Below are positions 1-8,700 of a stretch of 64,000 nucleotides of DNA, piece after piece. The stretch is from Pseudonocardia sp. N23 (GTDB lineage Bacteria; Actinomycetota; Actinomycetes; Mycobacteriales; Pseudonocardiaceae). The translations under genes and the position numbers were made by a program. The stretch lies in NCBI RefSeq assembly GCF_002583555.1, contig NZ_BEGX01000001.1:105900-169899 (forward strand), in the 5' to 3' direction. Every line of letters starts with the position of its first letter. The first letter of the stretch is position 1. Below the pieces are notes generated by a model that did no database searches, was not told where the DNA came from, and saw only the letters and a program-made list of their open reading frames with translations.

Positions 1-1077
1 GTGGTACGGGCTGGACCGGTCGAAGAGGCTGGTGGCCGTCGTCAGCCGGTTGTTGTACTGGCTGGCCGACAGGGCGTTCATGTCCAGTGCGCGGATGATC
101 GCCTCGCGCATGGAGCGGTCGTCGAACGGCGCCTTGGTGAAGTTGAAGAACAGGTACTCACCGGAGTTGCCGGGGCCGTAGTAGACCTGCAGGTTCGAGT
201 TGTTCAGGCCGCGGACGAGCTCCTGGTTGTAGGCGGCGAAGGCCAGGTCGATGTCGCCGTTCTGCGTCGACGACGTGCGGGTCTCGGTGTCGGGCAGCGG
301 GCGGAACTCCAGCCCGTCGAGGTAGGGCATGCCCTGCTGCCAGTAGTCCGGGTTGCGCGCCAACGTCATCTTCGAGTCGCGGACCCAGCTGGTGAGGGTG
401 AACGGGCCGGCGCCGACGGGGTGGGTGCCGATGTCCTTGCCCCACTGCTGCAGCGCCGCCGGCGAGATGATCATGCCGAGGGTGCCGTTGAAGCCGCTCT
501 GGGCGAACACGATCGGGAACGACGCGAGCGGCGACTTCAGCGTGAACCTCACGGTCAGCGGGTCCACGGCCTGCATCGAGGCGATCATCGCAGCGTAGGT
601 GTGGGCGGGCGAGGTCGCCTTGTCGATGTGGCGCTGGGTGTTGACGATGACGGCGTTCGCGTCGTAGGCCGTGCCGTCGGAGAACCTCACGTTCGGGGTG
701 AGGGTCATCGTCCACGTCGTGCCGTTGTCCGACGTCGCCATGCCCGTCGCGATGAACGGCTCCACCTTGCCGTCGGCGGAGAGCTTGAGCAGCGAGTCGA
801 AGACGGCGTTCTGCGCCATGTTGGTGTTCTGCACCGTCGGGTCGAAGGTGACGGACTCGCGGTCGGCGCCGAGGATCAACGTGCCGCCCTTCTTGGGCGT
901 GCCCTCCTTGGCGAGGTCACCGCCGTAGGGGTCGACCGCCGTGATCGGCCCGGTCTGCGCGCCCGAGGACCCTCCCGCCGACCCGCAGCCCGTCACGACC
1001 AGCAGCATCGTGACGGCCGCGGCCACCACCCCGGCCCAGCGTGCCTGTCGCCACCGTCCGCCTGCACGCACCTGCAT
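1..1077 (-). CDS. ABC transporter substrate-binding lipoprotein, family 5 (3' end beyond window)
   Basis: Extracellular solute-binding protein of the oligopeptide/dipeptide family (SBP_bac_5), the capture component of an ABC importer, lipid-anchored outside the membrane. The first 359 codons are visible. The start codon is followed by a basic stretch, a hydrophobic segment and a lipobox VVTGC with the lipidated Cys near residue 31. Family hallmarks seen: GGTLILGA at the mature N-terminus, TTWTMTLTPNVRFSDGT, and NPDYWQQGMPYLDGLEFRPL. A GAGGAG ribosome-binding site precedes the ATG. It is a paralogue of the protein encoded at 4397-6046. No permease or ATPase gene is visible; they could lie beyond the left edge. 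Ligand unknown. Confidence 0.9.
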   Translation of the reverse strand, partial: MQVRAGGRWRQARWAGVVAAAVTMLLVVTGCGSAGGSSGAQTGPITAVDPYGGDLAKEGTPKKGGTLILGADRESVTFDPTVQNTNMAQNAVFDSLLKLSADGKVEPFIATGMATSDNGTTWTMTLTPNVRFSDGTAYDANAVIVNTQRHIDKATSPAHTYAAMIASMQAVDPLTVRFTLKSPLASFPIVFAQSGFNGTLGMIISPAALQQWGKDIGTHPVGAGPFTLTSWVRDSKMTLARNPDYWQQGMPYLDGLEFRPLPDTETRTSSTQNGDIDLAFAAYNQELVRGLNNSNLQVYYGPGNSGEYLFFNFTKAPFDDRSMREAIIRALDMNALSASQYNNRLTTATSLFDRSSPYH

Positions 1078-1156
1078 TCGCCCACCCACTCCTCGTCGAG
1101 TCCGGCAGTGATCACCCGGAGTTCCGCGTGCGGGGCCGCGGGGGCGGCCCCGCACG

Positions 1157-1693
1157 TCAGGCCTGCGTCGTCCCCGCCGGCGCCGGTGCCGACACACCGA
1201 CACCGCCGCGCGTGTCCGCGCCGTAGCGCGCGATCTCCGCCGGCAGGTCCAGCGGCACCCCACGACGCGTGCGCGCCTCGTAGGTGGCGTCGTCGAGCCG
1301 GTCGGCGGGGACGAGCCAGGCCACCTCGAACTCGATGCCGTCAGGGTCGCGCGCGTAGATGCTCTTCGTGGTGCCGTGGTCGGTGGCGCCGACGAGCGCG
1401 CCCGCACCTCCGAGCACCTCCGCGAGCTCCCCGAGCTCGCGCAGTGTCCGCAGCTCCCAGCCCAGGTGGTACAGCCCCACCGTGGTGGTGCCCGCCGACG
1501 AGTCGTGCGCGCCGTCGCCGATCGCGAACAGGCCGACGTCGTGGTCGTTCGTCGAGTCCGGGGCCTGCATGAACGCCGCCCGGCCGGGCCGGTCCATCAC
1601 GACCCGGAAACCGAGCAGGTCCCGGTAGAACGCCACGCTGCGGTCGACGTCACGGACATAGAGGACGGCGTGGTTGAGCCGGCTGATCCCCAC
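1157..1693 (-). CDS. VOC (glyoxalase/extradiol dioxygenase) family protein
   Basis: A 178-residue vicinal oxygen chelate protein, the length of a protein with two beta-alpha-beta-beta-beta modules. Probable metal ligands are H8 (RLNHAVLYV), H76 (GLYHLGWEL) and E123 (DPDGIEFEV), the spacing of one-domain catechol dioxygenase/glyoxalase relatives. The next gene upstream on the same strand, a Rieske oxygenase, ends only 7 bases before this start, so the two are probably co-transcribed and may act on consecutive aromatic intermediates. That link is inferred from position. The exact reaction (ring cleavage, isomerase or resistance) cannot be told from sequence. Confidence 0.85.
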   Translation of the reverse strand: MGISRLNHAVLYVRDVDRSVAFYRDLLGFRVVMDRPGRAAFMQAPDSTNDHDVGLFAIGDGAHDSSAGTTTVGLYHLGWELRTLRELGELAEVLGGAGALVGATDHGTTKSIYARDPDGIEFEVAWLVPADRLDDATYEARTRRGVPLDLPAEIARYGADTRGGVGVSAPAPAGTTQA

Positions 1694-1700
1694 GACGGCG

Positions 1701-3050
1701 TCAGTCGCCGGCGATCGGGAGATGGCGCCCGACCGAGTCGAGGGCCTCGCGCACGGCAGGGTCGTCGTCGGTGCCCAGGTAGCGCCAGTCCTCGCCCTCC
1801 TCGAGCACCTTGTCGGCGGCTCGGATCGCGGTGAAGTCGCGGCCGTCGCCGGCCAGCGCGGGCGGTGCGGTGCCGTCGGTCTGCAACGCCTTCGCCGCGC
1901 CGAGCAGGATGCGTCGCATCCGGATGACGGCCTTGTCGAGCTGGCCGAGCTGCTCGGTGCTGCGGTCGTAGATCGGGCCCATCGACTCGGTGACCATCAG
2001 GTCCTGGCTGACGAAGTCGGCGACGCCGCTGAAGGTCTCGGTGCGCTGGACGTCGCGGTCGAGCTTGTAGCCGTTGTCGGCGGTGTACTCGCGCGGGGTG
2101 ATGCCACCGACCCTGCGGGTGAACGGCGTCTCGAACGGGCTGACGCTGTGCAGCGGGGCACCGCCGTGGCCCTGCGGGTTGGCGTCGACCTGGGCGTCGA
2201 AGTTGTAGCGCCAGCAGCTGTGGTCGTCGATGGGGACGACCATGAGGTGGCGGGTGTTGTAGGGGATCGCGGCGATGATCGTCGAGTACGGGGCGATGTA
2301 CTCGGTGATGCGGACGTTCGTGTGCCCGTTGGGAGTGGTCCGCAGGCCGGCGTAGCGGTAGCCGTACCAGGTGTTCTCCACCTCGATGCGCGGCGCCTGG
2401 TCGTGGGTCCAGAACCGCCACGTCGCCTTGTTCGACGGGTAGCCGGGCTTGTCGGTGCCGTCGTCCTCGAACTCGCCCGCGGCGAAGAAGCCGTGCAGCC
2501 AGGAGATGTGGGCGGTGTCGAGGTTGCCCTCCATCGTCTGGATCCAGTTGCAGTCGGCGTAGAGCTTGGAGGCCAGCGTCTTCTCGGCCGGCAGCGTCTC
2601 GGTGCCGAAGTCGCGGAAGGGCGTCATCGTGTCGGCGGGACCCATGTAGGTCCAGGCGATCCCGCCCGACTCGTGCACCGGGTACGACTTGGCCTTGACC
2701 CGGTCCTTGAACGAGCTCTCCGCCGGCTCGCTCGGCATGTCGACGCAGTTGCCCTCGGTGTCGAACTTCCAGCCGTGGTACGGGCAGCGCAGCCCGCACT
2801 CCTCGTTGCGCCCGAAGAACAGGGAGGCGCCGCGGTGCGGGCAGTTCTCCTGGATCAGGCCGACCTTGCCGGTGGTGTCGCGGAACGCGACGAGCTTCTC
2901 GCCGAGCAGCGTCACCCGCAGCGGGGTGCCGTCGGGCTCGGGCAGTTCCTCGCTGAGCAGGGCGGGGGTCCAGTAGCGGCGCAGCACGTCGCCCATCGGA
3001 GTCCCCGGCCCGACCCGGCACAGGGTCTCGTTGTCCGTGTGCGACAGCAT
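1701..3050 (-). CDS. Rieske non-heme iron oxygenase, large subunit (phthalate 4,5-dioxygenase-like)
   Basis: A 449-residue ring-hydroxylating or O-demethylating oxygenase alpha subunit. The Rieske centre is complete: C70-P-H72-R and C89-P-Y-H92-G-W. The mononuclear iron site reads EGNLDTAHISWLH, with H181 and H186 as ligands and D178 as the bridging acid. Length and motifs fit the phthalate 4,5-dioxygenase/LigX-like branch, which works with a separate reductase; none is encoded nearby. The ATG at 3050 is preferred over an in-frame start 42 bases upstream because GGAGG lies just before it. A LysR regulator is divergently transcribed from 3307 and is the likely controller. The substrate is unknown. 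Confidence 0.93.
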   Translation of the reverse strand: MLSHTDNETLCRVGPGTPMGDVLRRYWTPALLSEELPEPDGTPLRVTLLGEKLVAFRDTTGKVGLIQENCPHRGASLFFGRNEECGLRCPYHGWKFDTEGNCVDMPSEPAESSFKDRVKAKSYPVHESGGIAWTYMGPADTMTPFRDFGTETLPAEKTLASKLYADCNWIQTMEGNLDTAHISWLHGFFAAGEFEDDGTDKPGYPSNKATWRFWTHDQAPRIEVENTWYGYRYAGLRTTPNGHTNVRITEYIAPYSTIIAAIPYNTRHLMVVPIDDHSCWRYNFDAQVDANPQGHGGAPLHSVSPFETPFTRRVGGITPREYTADNGYKLDRDVQRTETFSGVADFVSQDLMVTESMGPIYDRSTEQLGQLDKAVIRMRRILLGAAKALQTDGTAPPALAGDGRDFTAIRAADKVLEEGEDWRYLGTDDDPAVREALDSVGRHLPIAGD

Positions 3051-3306
3051 CGTCGGCCCTCCTCGTGGCGTGCGTCCGGGCACGCCTGTCATTCCGGCAC
3101 GGCTGTGTCCCGGGCGCGGTCGTGCCGTTCCCGGGGCGAATTCGTGATGTCGGCGGGATTCCGCCGGATCGCGTCCTCGACGTTAACGCAGGCATTTCAC
3201 ACGGCGGAAACAACGAATTCGTCTATCGCGCCATCAGCGTGGTGAATACCATCACAGCGAATTAAGGTAGGCTGTCCTGTCTTTCCGGCCGTGATGAGAT
3301 GGGGAC
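3051..3306. promoter_or_regulatory. Divergent promoter region, Rieske operon / LysR regulator
   Basis: 256 bases without a gene, clearly richer in A+T than the surroundings, especially 3180-3270. The 8-bp palindrome CGAATTCG occurs at 3137-3144 and again at 3214-3221, each followed by T, 77 bases apart, about seven helical turns. LysR proteins bind such spaced sites between divergent genes. TAGGCT at 3271-3276 could be a -10 box for the LysR gene. Assignment as the LysR operator is inference. Confidence 0.35.
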
Positions 3307-4242
3307 GTGACGTCCTCGTCGACGAGGCTCGCCCGTCTCGATCTCAACCTGCTCGTGGTGCTGCGCGAGCTGCTGCGCGAACGCAACGTCACCCGCGCGG
3401 CCGCCCGCGTCGGCGTCTCCCAGCCCGCCGCCAGTGCCGCGCTCGCCCGCCTGCGCCGCCACTTCGACGACGAGCTGCTCGTCCGCAAGGGCGCGGGCTA
3501 CGAGCTGTCGGCGCTCGCCCACCAGCTCGTCGACCAGGTCGAGACGGTCTGCGAGGGCATCGACCGGCTGCTGTCCACCGGCGCCGACTTCGACCCCGCC
3601 ACCTCGCACCACGAGTTCACGGTCGTCATGTCCGACTACGCCATCGCCGTCATGGGGGAGCGGCTCGCCGCCGAGACCCGCGCGCACGCACCCCATGTCC
3701 GGCTCAACATCGTCCTGGTCCGCGAGGCCCTCGCAGCCGGAATCGACCGCACCATCCGGGCCGTCGACGCCGTCGTCTCCTCCGCGACGGCCCGGTTCCG
3801 GCTGCCCGAGATCCGGTCGGCGCTGCTGTTCCGCGACCGCTGGGTGTGCGTCGTGGGCGGCGACGCCCCCTTCGGCGACACGCTGACCGTCGACGAGCTG
3901 CGCGACGCCGACTGGGTCGTGCCCTACCACCGCGACACCGAGTTCCCGTCGGTCGTGCCCGTCAGCGGGCAGCTCGCCGCCCTGGGCATCCGGCCTTCGG
4001 TCGCGGTGCGCGTCGACAGCTACACCGCCGTCCCGTTCCTCGTCGCCTCCTCCGGGCACGTCGCGCTCATGCAGGAGACGCTGGCCCGGACGCTGCAGGA
4101 CCGGCTCGGCCTGCGGGTGCTCGATCCGCCCGCGCCACTGGAACCCTTCGTCGAGCGGCTGTGGTGGCACGAGCGGCTCACCTCGGACCCGGCCCACCGC
4201 TGGTTCCGCCGGATCGTCGAACGCGCGGCCCGCCCGCTCTGA
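3307..4242 (+). CDS. LysR-family transcriptional regulator
   Basis: A 311-residue one-component regulator. The N-terminal winged helix-turn-helix is seen at about residues 11-70 (LDLNLLVVLRELLRERNVTR, then ARVGVSQPAASAALARLRRH), followed by a co-inducer-binding domain with the usual two subdomains. The N-terminal LDLNLL start resembles the NodD/NahR-like branch that governs aromatic catabolism. GTG start with a GGGG-rich ribosome site. It is divergent from the Rieske oxygenase gene, the classical arrangement for control of that operon. It is followed by a strong hairpin and a convergent substrate-binding protein gene. Confidence 0.93.
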   Translation: MTSSSTRLARLDLNLLVVLRELLRERNVTRAAARVGVSQPAASAALARLRRHFDDELLVRKGAGYELSALAHQLVDQVETVCEGIDRLLSTGADFDPATSHHEFTVVMSDYAIAVMGERLAAETRAHAPHVRLNIVLVREALAAGIDRTIRAVDAVVSSATARFRLPEIRSALLFRDRWVCVVGGDAPFGDTLTVDELRDADWVVPYHRDTEFPSVVPVSGQLAALGIRPSVAVRVDSYTAVPFLVASSGHVALMQETLARTLQDRLGLRVLDPPAPLEPFVERLWWHERLTSDPAHRWFRRIVERAARPL

Positions 4243-4271
4243 GGGCGGTCCCCGGGAACCTGCCCCGGGGA

Positions 4272-4324
4272 TGCAGGAACGGCACTTTCCCGCAGCCCAG
4301 TTGCGGGAAAGTGCCGTTCCTGCA
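4272..4324. terminator. Strong bidirectional hairpin terminator
   Basis: Perfect 23-bp inverted repeat, arms 4272-4294 and 4302-4324, with a 7-base loop. It lies between two convergent genes (ends at 4242 and 4397), as expected of a shared terminator. No U tract follows, normal for high-GC actinobacteria. The arm contains GGAACGGCAC, a core also present in the structured intergenic elements at 43.1 and 53.3 kb. Confidence 0.8.
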
Positions 4325-4396
4325 GAACGGAGCGCCCGGACGTGCAGGGCCCCTGCTCGGCCGGGACGCGGCCGCGCCGCTCACAGGGGCAGGGGG

Positions 4397-6046
4397 TCAG
4401 GACTTCCAGGTGCCGGCGAAGAACAGCTCGCTGGACAGGTACCGCGAGACGCCCTTGACGTTCGGGCGCGCGATCGCGGCCTTGGCGGCCCGCGACAGCC
4501 AGATCACCGGCAGGTCGGCGGCGACCAGCTCCTGCGCCTTCTTGTACGCGGCGATCTGCGCGGCGGGGTCGGTCGTCGCGGCGGCCTGGTCGAGCGCGGC
4601 ATCGACCTCCGGGTTCGAGTACTTCCCGTAGTTGTTGATGCCGCCCGTGTGGAACTGGTTGGTCATGAACGGGAACGGGTTCTCGTACGGCCCGCTGATC
4701 CAGGTCGCCGTGCCGAACTGGGTGCCCTGGATGATCGGGCCGATGAACGTGGAGATGTCGTCGAACTGCAGTTCGACGTTCACGCCGATGGCCGCCCACT
4801 GGGCCTGCAGGAACTGGCCCATCTGGTGGTCGTCGGGGGAGTTGCCGGTGTTGTAGGTGAAGTCCGGGTTCCCGCCGCCCGCCTTGTAGGCGTCGATCAG
4901 CTTCTTGGCGCCGGCCTGGTCGAACTTCGGATAGGCGTCGGCGGCGGCCTGGCTGAAGTACTGGTCGCCCTCGGCGAACGGTGTCGTCGCCAGCTGCCCG
5001 ACGTTGTTGTACTGCGTCGCGTTCAATGCCTTCGGGTCGATGGCCATGATCAGGGCCCGGCGCACGGACTTGTCGTCGAACGGCTTCTTGGTGAGGTTGT
5101 AGTAGAGGTACTGGCCGTCGCCGCCGGGGCCGTAGTACGTGTTCAGGTTCTTGTCCAGCGACGCCCGGCGCAGCTCGGAGAAGAAACCGCCGATGTCGAG
5201 GTCGATGTCACCGTTCGCGACGGAGGCGTAGCGTGCGTCGGTGTCGGAGATCGGCCGGAACTCGATGCCGTCGAGATAGGGCTTTCCCTTGTCCCAGTAG
5301 TTGTCGAACTTCTTGACGACGATCTTGTTGTTCGGAATCCACTGGACGAAGGAGAAGGGCCCTGCACCGACGGGGTTGCGGCCGTAGTCCGCGCCTTCCT
5401 TCTGCACGGCGGTCGGCGAGGCGATGGTGCCGAGGTTGCCGGAGGAGAAGGGCAGGGCGAACGACGTCGGGAACGTCGCGGTCGGGCGCTTCAGCGCGAA
5501 GGTGATCGTGAGGTCGTCGGTCGCGGTCATCGAGGCGATCGGCTCGGTGTAGAGCTTGCCGAGCGCGGTCGGGGTGTCCATCTGCCGCTTGACGTTGAAG
5601 AGCACGGCGTCGGCGTTGAACGGGGTGCCGTCCTGGAACGTGACGCCGGGCCGCAGCTTCATGACCCAGGTGGTGCCGCCGTCGGGGGTGTCCATCGACT
5701 GCGCGAGGTAGGGCTTTGCGACGCCCTTGTCGTCCATCTTGAGAAGCGAGTCGTACACCGCCGAGGCCATCAGGTTGGACCCGACGACCGGGTCGAACGA
5801 GCGGGCCTCGGTGTACATGCCGACGATCAGCGTGCCGCCGGACTTCGGAGTGCCCTCGTCGGCGGGGTTGCCGCCGAACGGCTTGGACGAGTCCAGCTTG
5901 TCGGGGTTGGTCGCGGCGGACGTGGCGCCGCCGTTCGACCCGCACCCCGTCGCGACGAGCACGACAGCCGCGAGCGCGGCGACCGCGGCGGCCATCCGTG
6001 ATCGCCGGCGGTGTCCTGGAACGTGGCGTCCTCGAACAGAGCGCAT
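4397..6046 (-). CDS. ABC transporter substrate-binding lipoprotein, family 5
   Basis: A 549-residue SBP_bac_5 protein. Signal region: basic N-terminus with RRRSR, hydrophobic segment, lipobox LVATGC with C35 as the lipid anchor. Mature domain begins SGGTLIVGMYTEARSFDP. Family motifs include TTWVMKLRPGVTFQDGTPF and NYWDKGKPYLDGIEFRPI, and the C-terminal DLPVIWLSRA block is intact, so the protein looks full length. The start at 6046 places the signal peptide correctly; the open frame continues far upstream without a credible start. It is monocistronic here, with no permease or ATPase neighbour, so it is an orphan receptor that must share a translocator. Likely ligand class is peptides, nickel chelates or glycosides; this cannot be refined. 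Confidence 0.9.
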   Translation of the reverse strand: MRSVRGRHVPGHRRRSRMAAAVAALAAVVLVATGCGSNGGATSAATNPDKLDSSKPFGGNPADEGTPKSGGTLIVGMYTEARSFDPVVGSNLMASAVYDSLLKMDDKGVAKPYLAQSMDTPDGGTTWVMKLRPGVTFQDGTPFNADAVLFNVKRQMDTPTALGKLYTEPIASMTATDDLTITFALKRPTATFPTSFALPFSSGNLGTIASPTAVQKEGADYGRNPVGAGPFSFVQWIPNNKIVVKKFDNYWDKGKPYLDGIEFRPISDTDARYASVANGDIDLDIGGFFSELRRASLDKNLNTYYGPGGDGQYLYYNLTKKPFDDKSVRRALIMAIDPKALNATQYNNVGQLATTPFAEGDQYFSQAAADAYPKFDQAGAKKLIDAYKAGGGNPDFTYNTGNSPDDHQMGQFLQAQWAAIGVNVELQFDDISTFIGPIIQGTQFGTATWISGPYENPFPFMTNQFHTGGINNYGKYSNPEVDAALDQAAATTDPAAQIAAYKKAQELVAADLPVIWLSRAAKAAIARPNVKGVSRYLSSELFFAGTWKS

Positions 6047-6255
6047 GACGGACACACCTCTCTCGAACTGCCCATACGGCGGTGTACTGGCACGACCTGA
6101 GGCGGCGAGGCCGCTTGGGCGGCACGCGTCGCAGGAGGTCACCGACAGAGGCAGCACGGCGTGCGGAGGCGCGCGACGTGCCCATGCCGAGAGGAACTGC
6201 GTGGTGCCGGCGCGCTGCCGAGGGGGTGCGGCGCGTCGTCCCGGAACCGGCGGTG

Positions 6256-6282
6256 AGCATATCCGCGCACGGAGATGGTCAA
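6256..6282 (-). promoter_or_regulatory. Candidate sigma-70 promoter for the substrate-binding protein gene
   Basis: On the minus strand TTGACC (-35, 6282-6277) is followed after 15 bases by TATGCT (-10, 6261-6256). The pair sits in a locally A+T-richer patch. The spacing is short, so confidence is moderate. Transcription would give a leader of about 200 bases. Confidence 0.35.
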
Positions 6283-6417
6283 CAATGACGAGGGCGCAGC
6301 AGATCCGGACGACGCGTGCGACCGACGGCCGTCGGCAGCGACGTCGCGCGCAACCCCGACGGTCGGGTTCGGGCGCGCGGACGACGGTGAGGCTGCGCCC
6401 GGAGATCCCCGGACGCA

Positions 6418-6454
6418 GGACGGCCCCGCCCGGGAGTGCCGGGCGGGGCCGTCC
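6418..6454 (-). terminator. Hairpin terminator after phosphoribulokinase
   Basis: Perfect 15-bp inverted repeat, arms 6418-6432 and 6440-6454, 7-base loop, located 18 bases past the stop codon of the kinase gene. Confidence 0.75.
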
Positions 6455-6471
6455 GCGGAACGGAGAGGCGG

Positions 6472-7353
6472 TCAGGCGTTGGCGCCCTGTCGGCGACGTT
6501 CCATGAGGCGCCAGATCATCGGCGTGAAGATCAGCTGCATCGCGAGGTCGAACTTGCCGCCGGGGCAGACGATCGTGTTGGCCCGGGACATGAACGAGTC
6601 GTGCAGCATCGACAGCAGGTAGGAGAAGTCGATGCCCTTCGGGTCCGCGAAGCGGATGATCAGCATCGACTCGTCGGCCGTCGGGATCGCGCGCGCGATG
6701 AACGGGTTGGACGTGTCGACCATCGGGACCCGCTGGAAGTTCACGTGCGTGCGCGAGAACTGCGGGCAGATGTGGTTCACGTAGTCCGGCATGCGGCGCA
6801 GGATCGTGTCGGTGACGGCCTCGGTGGAGTAGCCCCGCTGCGTCTTGTCGCGCTGCAGCTTCTGGATCCACTCGAGGTTGATCACCGGGACGACACCGAT
6901 GAGCAGGTCGGGGTGCTGCGCGACGTCGACCTTCTCGGTGACGACCGCGCCGTGCAGGCCCTCGTAGAACAGCAGGTCGGAGTCGGCGGGCAGGTCGGCC
7001 CACGGCGTGAAGGTGCCGGGCGACTGGTTGTAGGGCGCGGCCTCCTCGTCGTCGTGGAGGTAACGGCGGACCTTGCCGCTGCCTGTCTCGGCGTAGGTGC
7101 GGAACAGCTCCTCGAGCTCCTCGAAGAGGTTCGACTCGGGGCCGAAGTGGCTGAAGCTGTGGTCGCCGCGGGCGTGCGCCTCGGTCATCGCGACCTTCAT
7201 CTCGGCGCGGTCGAAGCGGTGGAAGCTGTCGCCCTCGACCGCGGCCGCGTTGATGTGCTCCCGGCGGAAGATCTGCTGGAAGGCGCGCATGACCGAGGTC
7301 GTCCCGGCGCCCGACGCACCGGTGACCGCGATGATGGGGTGCTTGCTCGACAT
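6472..7353 (-). CDS. cbbP: Phosphoribulokinase (class I)
   Basis: Phosphorylates ribulose 5-phosphate with ATP to ribulose 1,5-bisphosphate, the RuBisCO substrate, in the cytoplasm. The 293-residue length matches the bacterial class I octameric enzyme. P-loop G12-ASGAGTTS is at the N-terminus; other family blocks are AVEGDSFHRFDRAEMK, HFGPESNLFEELE, LFYEGLHGA and the conserved C-terminal half (RANTIVCPGGKFDLAMQL). The ATG at 7353 begins MSSKHPIIAVTGASGAG. The gene is 23 bases downstream of the fructose bisphosphatase gene, so the pair forms a small Calvin-cycle operon. No RuBisCO or other cbb gene lies in the window. Confidence 0.95.
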   Translation of the reverse strand: MSSKHPIIAVTGASGAGTTSVMRAFQQIFRREHINAAAVEGDSFHRFDRAEMKVAMTEAHARGDHSFSHFGPESNLFEELEELFRTYAETGSGKVRRYLHDDEEAAPYNQSPGTFTPWADLPADSDLLFYEGLHGAVVTEKVDVAQHPDLLIGVVPVINLEWIQKLQRDKTQRGYSTEAVTDTILRRMPDYVNHICPQFSRTHVNFQRVPMVDTSNPFIARAIPTADESMLIIRFADPKGIDFSYLLSMLHDSFMSRANTIVCPGGKFDLAMQLIFTPMIWRLMERRRQGANA

Positions 7354-7376
7354 CGTGTCTCCGTTCGCTGACGCGG

Positions 7377-8450
7377 TCAGGTCGTGGTGCGGAACAGGCC
7401 GCGGGTGCCGTAGAAGGGCGTGTCCACCCCGGTGTCGACGTTCTCGACGTGGTACTTCGAGATCCTCTCGACCTCCTCGACCGCACCGAAGATCAGCGCG
7501 ATGCGCTGGTGCAGCTCGGTGGGCTGGACGTCGAGGATGCGCTCGTGGCCCGTGTTCGCGGCGCCACCGGCCTGCTCGATGATGAACGCGACGGGGTTGG
7601 CCTCGTAGAGCAGGCGCAGCCGGCCCGGCTTGGCCGGGTCCTTGGTGTCGCGCGGATAGAGGAACACGCCGCCGCGGCTGAGGATGCGGTGGGTCTCGGC
7701 GACCAGCGACGCCACCCAGCGCATGTTGAAGTCCTTGCCGCGGGGGCCCGACTTGCCGGCGAGGCACTCGTCGACGTAGCGGCGCACCGCGGGCTCCCAG
7801 AAGCGGCGGTTGGACGCGTTGATCGCGAACTCCGACGCCGTGTCCGGGATGCGGATGTTCTCACGGGTGAGGATGAACTCGCCCAGGCGCGGGTCGAGGG
7901 TGAAGGCGTGCGTGCCACGGCCGACCGTGAGGACCAGGATCGTCGACGGCCCGTAGATGGCGTAGCCGGCGGCGACCTGGGTGGTGCCGGGCTGCAGGAA
8001 GTCGTCGGCGGTGGGGTTGCCGCCCGCGCTGTCCGGCGAGCGCAGCACCGAGAAGATGCTGCCGACGGACACGTTCACGTCGATGTTCGACGAACCGTCC
8101 AGCGGGTCGAAGACCAGCAGGTACTTGCCCCGCGGGAACTCGGCGGGGATCTCGTAGGGGTCGTCGAGCTCCTCCGACGCCATGCCCGCGACCTGTCCGC
8201 CCCACTCGGTGGCGCGGATGAAGATGTCGTTGGACATGACGTCGAGCTTCTGCTGGGTCTCACCCTGCACGTTGACGGTGCCCTGGGCACCGAGCACGCC
8301 CTCGAGCGCGCCGTAGGCGACGCGGCCCGCGATGGCCTTGCAGGCGATCGCGACGTCGAGGATCAGCGAGTTGAGGTCGCCCACCGCGTCGGGGTGGCGG
8401 CGACGCTCGTCGTTGAGGAACCGGGCGAGCGTCGTACGGTCGGCGAGCAT
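7377..8450 (-). CDS. fbp: Fructose-1,6-bisphosphatase, class I
   Basis: Hydrolyses fructose 1,6-bisphosphate to fructose 6-phosphate in gluconeogenesis and the Calvin cycle. The 357-residue protein carries the Mg2+-binding signature D115-P-L-D118-GSSNID and an upstream acidic SEE (E93/E94). The substrate-site block [21 protein letters not shown] is present. Actinobacteria usually rely on the unrelated class II GlpX enzyme for gluconeogenesis, so a class I enzyme paired with phosphoribulokinase points to carbon fixation. The ATG at 8450 has a GGGGAG ribosome site. A divergent sensor kinase gene begins about 250 bases away. Confidence 0.95.
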   Translation of the reverse strand: MLADRTTLARFLNDERRRHPDAVGDLNSLILDVAIACKAIAGRVAYGALEGVLGAQGTVNVQGETQQKLDVMSNDIFIRATEWGGQVAGMASEELDDPYEIPAEFPRGKYLLVFDPLDGSSNIDVNVSVGSIFSVLRSPDSAGGNPTADDFLQPGTTQVAAGYAIYGPSTILVLTVGRGTHAFTLDPRLGEFILTRENIRIPDTASEFAINASNRRFWEPAVRRYVDECLAGKSGPRGKDFNMRWVASLVAETHRILSRGGVFLYPRDTKDPAKPGRLRLLYEANPVAFIIEQAGGAANTGHERILDVQPTELHQRIALIFGAVEEVERISKYHVENVDTGVDTPFYGTRGLFRTTT

Positions 8451-8685
8451 GTGTGCGTTTCTCCCCGCAGCCGAGTCGAACAGAGACTGAGACGAACAAG
8501 AACAGGTGATGCCGGACCCGGACCGGGGCCCGACGGGCGACCGGTGGCCGCTGGCGGGCGTTGTGCACCCACGGCGCGGCCGGTCCGTGTCGTCGAGATT
8601 GCCGTCCCGGGCCGCCGCGCCCATCCCCTACCGGGGTGGCGGGCCGGGGGTGATGCGGAGGGGCGGTTCCGGTGGCCGCGGTCAC

Positions 8686-8700
8686 TACAGTGACGCCGTG
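8686..8700 (+). promoter_or_regulatory. -10 box for a leaderless start
   Basis: TACAGT at 8686-8691 is followed after six bases by GTG at 8698. This -10-to-start distance places the transcription start at or next to the start codon, the usual leaderless pattern of actinobacteria. It is the reason for choosing 8698 as the kinase start. Confidence 0.5.

Larger units (their letters stand above)
6047..6471. other. Intergenic region between the phosphoribulokinase and binding-protein genes
   Basis: 425 bases with no credible gene in any frame. It contains the terminator of the phosphoribulokinase unit (6418-6454) and a promoter-like pair for the binding-protein gene (6256-6282). That leaves a leader of roughly 200 bases ahead of the start at 6046. 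I see no recognisable riboswitch in the leader. Confidence 0.5.

Noticed and set aside
1..1572. Long plus-strand open frame (over 500 codons) opposite the binding-protein, VOC and Rieske genes
   Set aside because: Its translation is low-complexity Arg/Val/Gly/Ala repeats, it runs antisense to three genes with clear family motifs, and it is typical of spurious frames in very GC-rich DNA.
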